Part shown: one piece after another, positions 59,393-64,000 of the stretch
Layout of the letters: the number at the start of each line of letters is the position of its first letter
How positions within the stretch are numbered: the first letter of the stretch is position 1
Assembly (NCBI GenBank): GCA_026075535.2
Contig: AP026550.1
Coordinates: 2,170,001-2,234,000, forward strand
Length of the DNA: 64,000 nt
Source: Tricholoma matsutake
Lineage: Eukaryota; Basidiomycota; Agaricomycetes; Agaricales; Tricholomataceae
Reading direction: 5' to 3'
Program-made: the position numbers and the translations under genes
The notes under the pieces: model-generated
What the model saw: only the letters and a program-made list of their open reading frames with translations
The model's database searches: none
What the model was told of the DNA's origin: nothing

Positions 59393-61961
59393 TCAGTGGT
59401 CATGGTCCCAGAAGCATGCACCAAACTTGTCAGCCACAGCCTGGCGATGCCCTGTGCGTTTCCTCTTGACGGTACCCCACTTCCGACGTGCCTTCATTTT
59501 TGACTCAGCGCCTGTAAGTGAAGAAGGACCAGCTCCAGATGATGTTGATGTGATGGCCCGAAGAGGTGGTAATGTGGAGATGGGCTTGTGCAGCAGAAAT
59601 TGGGCATCATCGAAGTTCAAGGAAGGCTGGGTCTCAGATGCTGATGATGAAGGAAAGTTGAAAGCTGGGTCAATCCACATCCCAGGACTTGTTGCTGGAA
59701 GTTTTAATGTCCAACCATCACTTGCAGCTGAGATGATTTTGGTAGTGAAGGCTTCTGGTATATAGATCCAACCTGGAATAGAAAGTCTGCTATGAACCAA
59801 GGCTGACTGTGTTGCATCGACAAACTGCAAGATATACCCAGGATGTGCACTTTCATGACTAGGAATGGGATCACGATGGACAGAGCATAATCCAACTTGG
59901 ATAGAATTTGCCTCGCACGCCGCAAAGATGTACTCCTTCAAAGTCTCACTATTCTCTGCTCCACAACACAGGTAAACTGCAGAGGAATATGGTATTGTGG
60001 GGATCTGTTCCAAATTATGGAAAGTTGGATTTTGAAAGTCTGAATATGAACATAAGTCACCTGAAATAAAAAAATATATGTATTGAAAACTGACCTGCTG
60101 CTGAAAGGGGCTCAGGGGCTGCACCACATTCATCATTGACTAGGGAAACCTGATCGTCGTCACTGGTAGCACTGAGGGCCATGTCATCTGCATGGGTGGG
60201 TATTTCTTCTGCCATGGTATGCAGGGCCGGGGTTTTGAGGTCAGGTAGATAGCTATCTCCATCTGGATCCATTTCTTCATTGTTTTGAAGTTGTTCAGCA
60301 GTAGCTGAAACATCCAGAGACATGGCAATTGTAGGCAGGTTGCTTGAAGTAATCTGGGGATTGATGTCATCTATATCCATAGCACTCAATACACCATAGT
60401 CAGTAGTTCGGTTTACATCATCTTCCCTTGATTTTTGACTATTGGTATGCGCTATATTTATGACCACATCATGAGGAGGTGAAAGCGGGGGGCACGGGGA
60501 ACATGTCTGGAGTATTGGATGTGAAGCCTTGGGACAACATTCTTCCTGAGTTGGTTCACATCCCACCTGACTGTCATCTGTAGGATGTGGCTGACTGTAT
60601 GCCCAGGATGAACGACTTTTTATTGGGAGAAATCCTCGCCTGCCTTCGCTCTTAACAAAGGCCATCTCAGGAAGGGGAAAGCCAAAGATTGAGCTGTTAT
60701 AATGTACGAATGGAGTGGGGTCACGTGGTCGAATGAATGTCAGTCAATGGTGCTTATGACAATCCCACAACGTGTGCCGGCCTGGTTCTGGCTCAGGAGT
60801 TTCAGTCTCAGAAGAGAAGGTGGCATCCTCTTCAGACTGCTTCTGCTCGGATTTCAAGACCATTACAGTCTGACCCTCTTTTACAAGCAAGAGCAAACCA
60901 GGTACCTTTCTTGAATCCACCCCGACAAATCTCTGCCACAGAGCTTTGGCTGGCTGACATTTTTTCTTCAGTGGTGGCTGAGGACAAGGACTGTAGGCTA
61001 CCGGTGGAGGCTTTCAAAACACTACCATGCCTTCAGTTACCAAATCACCCAGTTCCACCTGATCCTGAGATGAAGGTGTCCACACACTGTGCATCCCTTC
61101 TGACCACCTCACAGAATGAATCTGTGGTGTGGGTGAGGTATGCCATCTGGAATAGCCACCGTTGGGAGGGTTACAATCTGGAGCAAAGTTGGATGGGATG
61201 CCTCATTCCAAACGATTACTTGAGTTGTCATTCAACCAACCAGAAGGACCATTTGAGCCATCATTCCACCAGCCAGAAGAATCACCCCAGCCAGAGCCAT
61301 TGTCATCAGATGCAAAACAAATATTGTCATGAGGGAGAGGTAGCAATGTTATATGCAGCACAGGCACCTGAGGACAAGCTTCAACCTCTGGTATCGGGGT
61401 ATCATCTTCAGATTCATCAAGAGATTTGTGTTCCCACATTTGAATGTTGAATGCCCAAGAAGCAGATCGTAGACAATATTTACTTTTACAATGAACAAGG
61501 ACACCTTGTACACACTAGTTCAGCATGAATGTACGAAACTGGAGGGGAGCATATTGGATAAAGATTTGGAGGTAGGGATTTGTACCGGGTGAAACAAGCT
61601 TTTCAGCCAGGGTTCGCGTTTGAAAATTATGGAGGCACTTTTTTACCAGTGGACAACAATCAAGGATACCTTTGGACGATGAAGACGGGAAGTCTATGCC
61701 TTTGATGAACCAATGGATGACATACACAGGGATGAAGCTGGGACATAGCAACCACAGCGCATCGGCCTTCTTGGCTCCATTCAGCCACACCCCAATACAA
61801 TTATTTGTTACTGGTGTAATGGATAAAGGCTTAGTAGACTGATGTGAGCTCCAAAATTTCATCATGGTCAACCAAGCCTCCTTCTCTTGAAGGCCCCATT
61901 GCACAATGGAGAATTGGGGAACTAAATCCTCCCATTTCCAAACCACTTGTTGGAGAGCAAG
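59393..61961 (-). pseudogene. Unidentified multi-exon gene, 5' end destroyed by Gypsy insertion
   Basis: Minus-strand coding potential runs from 61961 down to a stop at 59393. The 5' part (61515-61961) reads on from inside the LTR as KWEDLVPQFSIVQW...NCIGVWLNGAKKADALWLLCPSF; a middle region has an acidic Trp/Gly/Asn-rich patch (61203-61330); then 60057-60665 (Ser/Pro/Asp-rich) splices into 59393-60070, which ends with a very basic segment (KMKARRKWGTVKRKRTGHR). The basic tail may be a nuclear localisation signal. The frame upstream of 61961 is replaced by the Gypsy 3' LTR, so the start is lost or lies beyond the element outside the window. I do not recognise the family. It may itself be an element-borne gene. 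Confidence 0.4.
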
Positions 61962-62394
61962 TATAAGGGCAACCTCAGCCTCTAGCAAAGGGAAATCCAA
62001 AGTTAAAATTATACTACATATTACAGGGATTGGGGATGCACCTAGCAAAGGAAAATCCGAAGAGAAACCTCTAAGGATCCCTTTGCTGATGCCCAGTATA
62101 TGTGAAGACGACAAAAATCAAATAATAACCTAAAAATAGAAAAGGCAGAGATAGGCAGATCAAGGCCGCCAAATGACATCATACCAAGGGGTAGATGTCG
62201 GAAGGGGTACTCCGCCTCTAAATATAAAACTGTCAACATGCACAAACATGATAGAAAGGGAAGAAAGGGAAATTAGTAATAAAATCCGGAAAAATCATAG
62301 AAAATGAAGAATAGAAGGAAATGAAGTGAGGAAAATGTAGAACAAACGTAAAAAATAGGAGAAACACACAGGGCACCCCCCTAGTCCCCTTATA
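61962..62394 (-). repeat. 3' LTR of a Gypsy retrotransposon
   Basis: 433 bp following the pol stop codon; in element orientation it begins TATAAGGGGACTAGG and ends CCCTTATA, and matches the solo LTR at 9466-9890 throughout. The polypurine tract AGAGAGGGGG lies in the last codons of pol directly before it. Only the first base pair of the usual TG terminus differs (TATA instead of TGTA), consistent with one G-to-A change. Confidence 0.88.
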
Positions 62395-64000
62395 TTACCC
62401 CCTCTCTAAGATGCATTGCCCTGATGCATTTGAAATTGCATATGACCAAAGTCCGTGACTTGAATGCGACGCAGTGCAGCAGTGTGCAGCAGTGTGCCGT
62501 CGGTGGAATTCCTTGACTAACCGAGGGGCATTCACATCAGACTCTTTGACCCATGAGTTCTCCTCATATCCATAACCCTTCCAATGCACCAAATACTGGA
62601 GTTTTCCTTGACGCAACTGGCTGTCCAAGATTGACTCGACTTTGTATTGGGGTTCTCCCTCAATCACTGTAGGCAGTGGTGGTGGGTGTGAATGGCATCC
62701 CAGGAATGGATCTGGGGGAGCTGGAAGGAGTTTGATGACATGGAAGACTGGGTGGAGTCTGGACATGGAGGCTGGGAGGTGTAGACATTAGGCGTGCATT
62801 CCAACACACTTGACAATGGGGAAAGGTCCCAGGAATCGATGAGCAAGTTTCTTGGATGGACACATAGTGGAGATGTCACTGGAGTCAAGATAAACTCAAT
62901 CACCAACCTTGTACTGAGGGGTCGGAGAGTGGCGTTGGTTGTAAAAGCATGCCATGTTGTCCTTCGCCTTCGCTAAGGCTGCCTTTGCCTCCTCCAAGCT
63001 ATCCTGCATGCATTCTGTGAACTCATTCACCATCTTGATGTGTGAGGGAGTTTGGCGAGGTTCAAATCCCATGCGTGGATGTCGTCCAGTGTCTAAGAGG
63101 AAAGGGGTCTGTTGAGTGGAAGCATGGACATGGTTGTTGTATCTGAACTCAGCCAAGGGGAGAAGATTGTCCCAATTGTCCTGGCATTCATTGACAAAGA
63201 TGTGGATGTACTGCTCCAGTTCCTGGTTGACTCGCTCAGTCTGGCCATCGGTTTGTGGGTGATAAGCAGTTGAAGCAAGGAGTTTGATTCCCAGGAGTCA
63301 GTACAACTTGCGAGTGAACTCTGCCATAAACTGAGGGCCACAATCAGAGAGGAAAGCACCAGGGAGTCCATGTAATTTCCACACATGGTGGAGGTAGAGT
63401 CGGGCGGCACCCAGGGCACTGACAGTGGTGTGAGTGGGAATGAAGTGAGCGCATTTTCCCACTGAATCAACTGTGCACATCACCACATCAAACCCATTTG
63501 ACTCTGGCAACTCCACCATAAAGTCGACACTGACAACATCCCAATGACTCTCTGGAACGGGAAGTGGGTGTAGCTCGCCAATGGGTTTGCGACGAGGAAT
63601 CTTGGTGCATCAGCAAAGGTCACAAGTGCAACAATACTGACCAATGAGCCATGACATTTGTGGCCACCAATAATTCTGTGAGGTGAGCTCCAAGGTCTTC
63701 CAGCATCCAGGATGACCAGCAATCTGTGAGTCATGGTGTTGGGATATGATGCACTGGCGAAGGTCTGGGTCATTGGGGATGTAGATGTGATCCCTGAAAT
63801 ACAACAAGTCCTCTTTTTCAGCCCACTCTGCTGAACGCAAGGAAAGGGTGGATCCCTTCCTCAGTTCTTTGACAGCTCGGGCAACAACATCCTCATGTAA
63901 ACCGCTATGGTTTGCGCGATGAATGTCACATAGGATGTCCCGCTCCTCACCCTGGGGTGCGATGCCTTCCAGTGCCCGAATGGTGAACAGGTTTGGCTGC
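62395..64000 (-). pseudogene. Gypsy (Ty3) pol: integrase and chromodomain, C-terminal part, with stop codons
   Basis: One frame runs from the window edge to a TAA at 62395 that abuts the LTR. In order: the HHCC zinc-binding domain (QHHDSQIAGHPG...CCTCDLC), the integrase core (SVDFMVELP, then GAFLSDCGPQFMAEF, then QTERVNQELEQY; the D, D and E of the DDE triad are all present), a GPY/F-like region (HRFLGPFPIVK), and a C-terminal chromodomain (EGEPQYKVESILDSQ...QYLVHWKGYG...SWVKESDV). Chromodomain Gypsy elements (chromoviruses) are common in basidiomycetes. Three in-frame TGA codons (63610-63612, 63298-63300, 62896-62898) and an R-to-C change in the normally SDRGPQF motif show this copy is inactive. 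Reverse transcriptase, RNase H and gag lie outside the window. Confidence 0.9.

Overview
The window looks like nuclear DNA of a basidiomycete fungus, probably an Agaricomycete. The evidence is short (about 47-60 bp) GT-AG introns that split nearly every conserved gene, a Plavaka-type DNA transposon, chromodomain Gypsy retroelements, and Agaricomycete-style F-box, GTPase and GH5 genes. The species cannot be named from sequence alone. Exon coordinates below are hand-built spliced models whose reading frame closes from start to stop; no transcript data were available.

Layout. 0.7-3.9 kb: a single-pass membrane protein gene (-) and an F-box gene (+). 5.9-6.6 kb: a 5'-truncated DDE transposase relic (-). 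7.4-10.7 kb: a decayed transposon-like gene (+) carrying a solo Gypsy LTR. 13.3-17.7 kb: two tandem genes (+), each encoding two fused GTPase domains. 17.9-29.6 kb is a gene-rich core: DGAT2 (-), CDC48 (-), tubulin cofactor B/Alp11 (-), prephenate dehydrogenase TYR1 (+) and a secreted class 3 lipase (-). 30-34 kb: broken pieces of a GH5 glucanase paralogue with inserted repeats, including an inverted-repeat element. 35.1-37.7 kb: an MFS anion/allantoate-type transporter in 21 exons (+), tail-to-tail with an intact secreted GH5 glucanase (37.8-40.2 kb, -).

40-64 kb is accessory DNA: a decayed Plavaka transposase (42.4-46.9 kb, -), a pair of ~1.1 kb direct repeats (47.3 and 55.6 kb), an imperfect tandem array of ~350-450 bp modules (48.3-50.9 kb, with another copy at 56.8-57.1 kb), two unidentified degenerate multi-exon genes (57.4-59.0 + and 59.4-61.96 -), and the 3' end of a Gypsy element (pol plus 3' LTR) that runs off the window and interrupts the latter gene.

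The most interesting material is the twin-GTPase pair. All four G domains share a 34-nt P-loop exon, and the two lobes have lost different guanine-nucleotide motifs (lobe A the G4 aspartate, lobe B the G3 glycine). Other notable signals are the micro-exons (4-13 nt) in the transporter, GH5 and DGAT2 genes, and the fact that every nonsense codon found in the decayed elements is TGA, consistent with CpG deamination.
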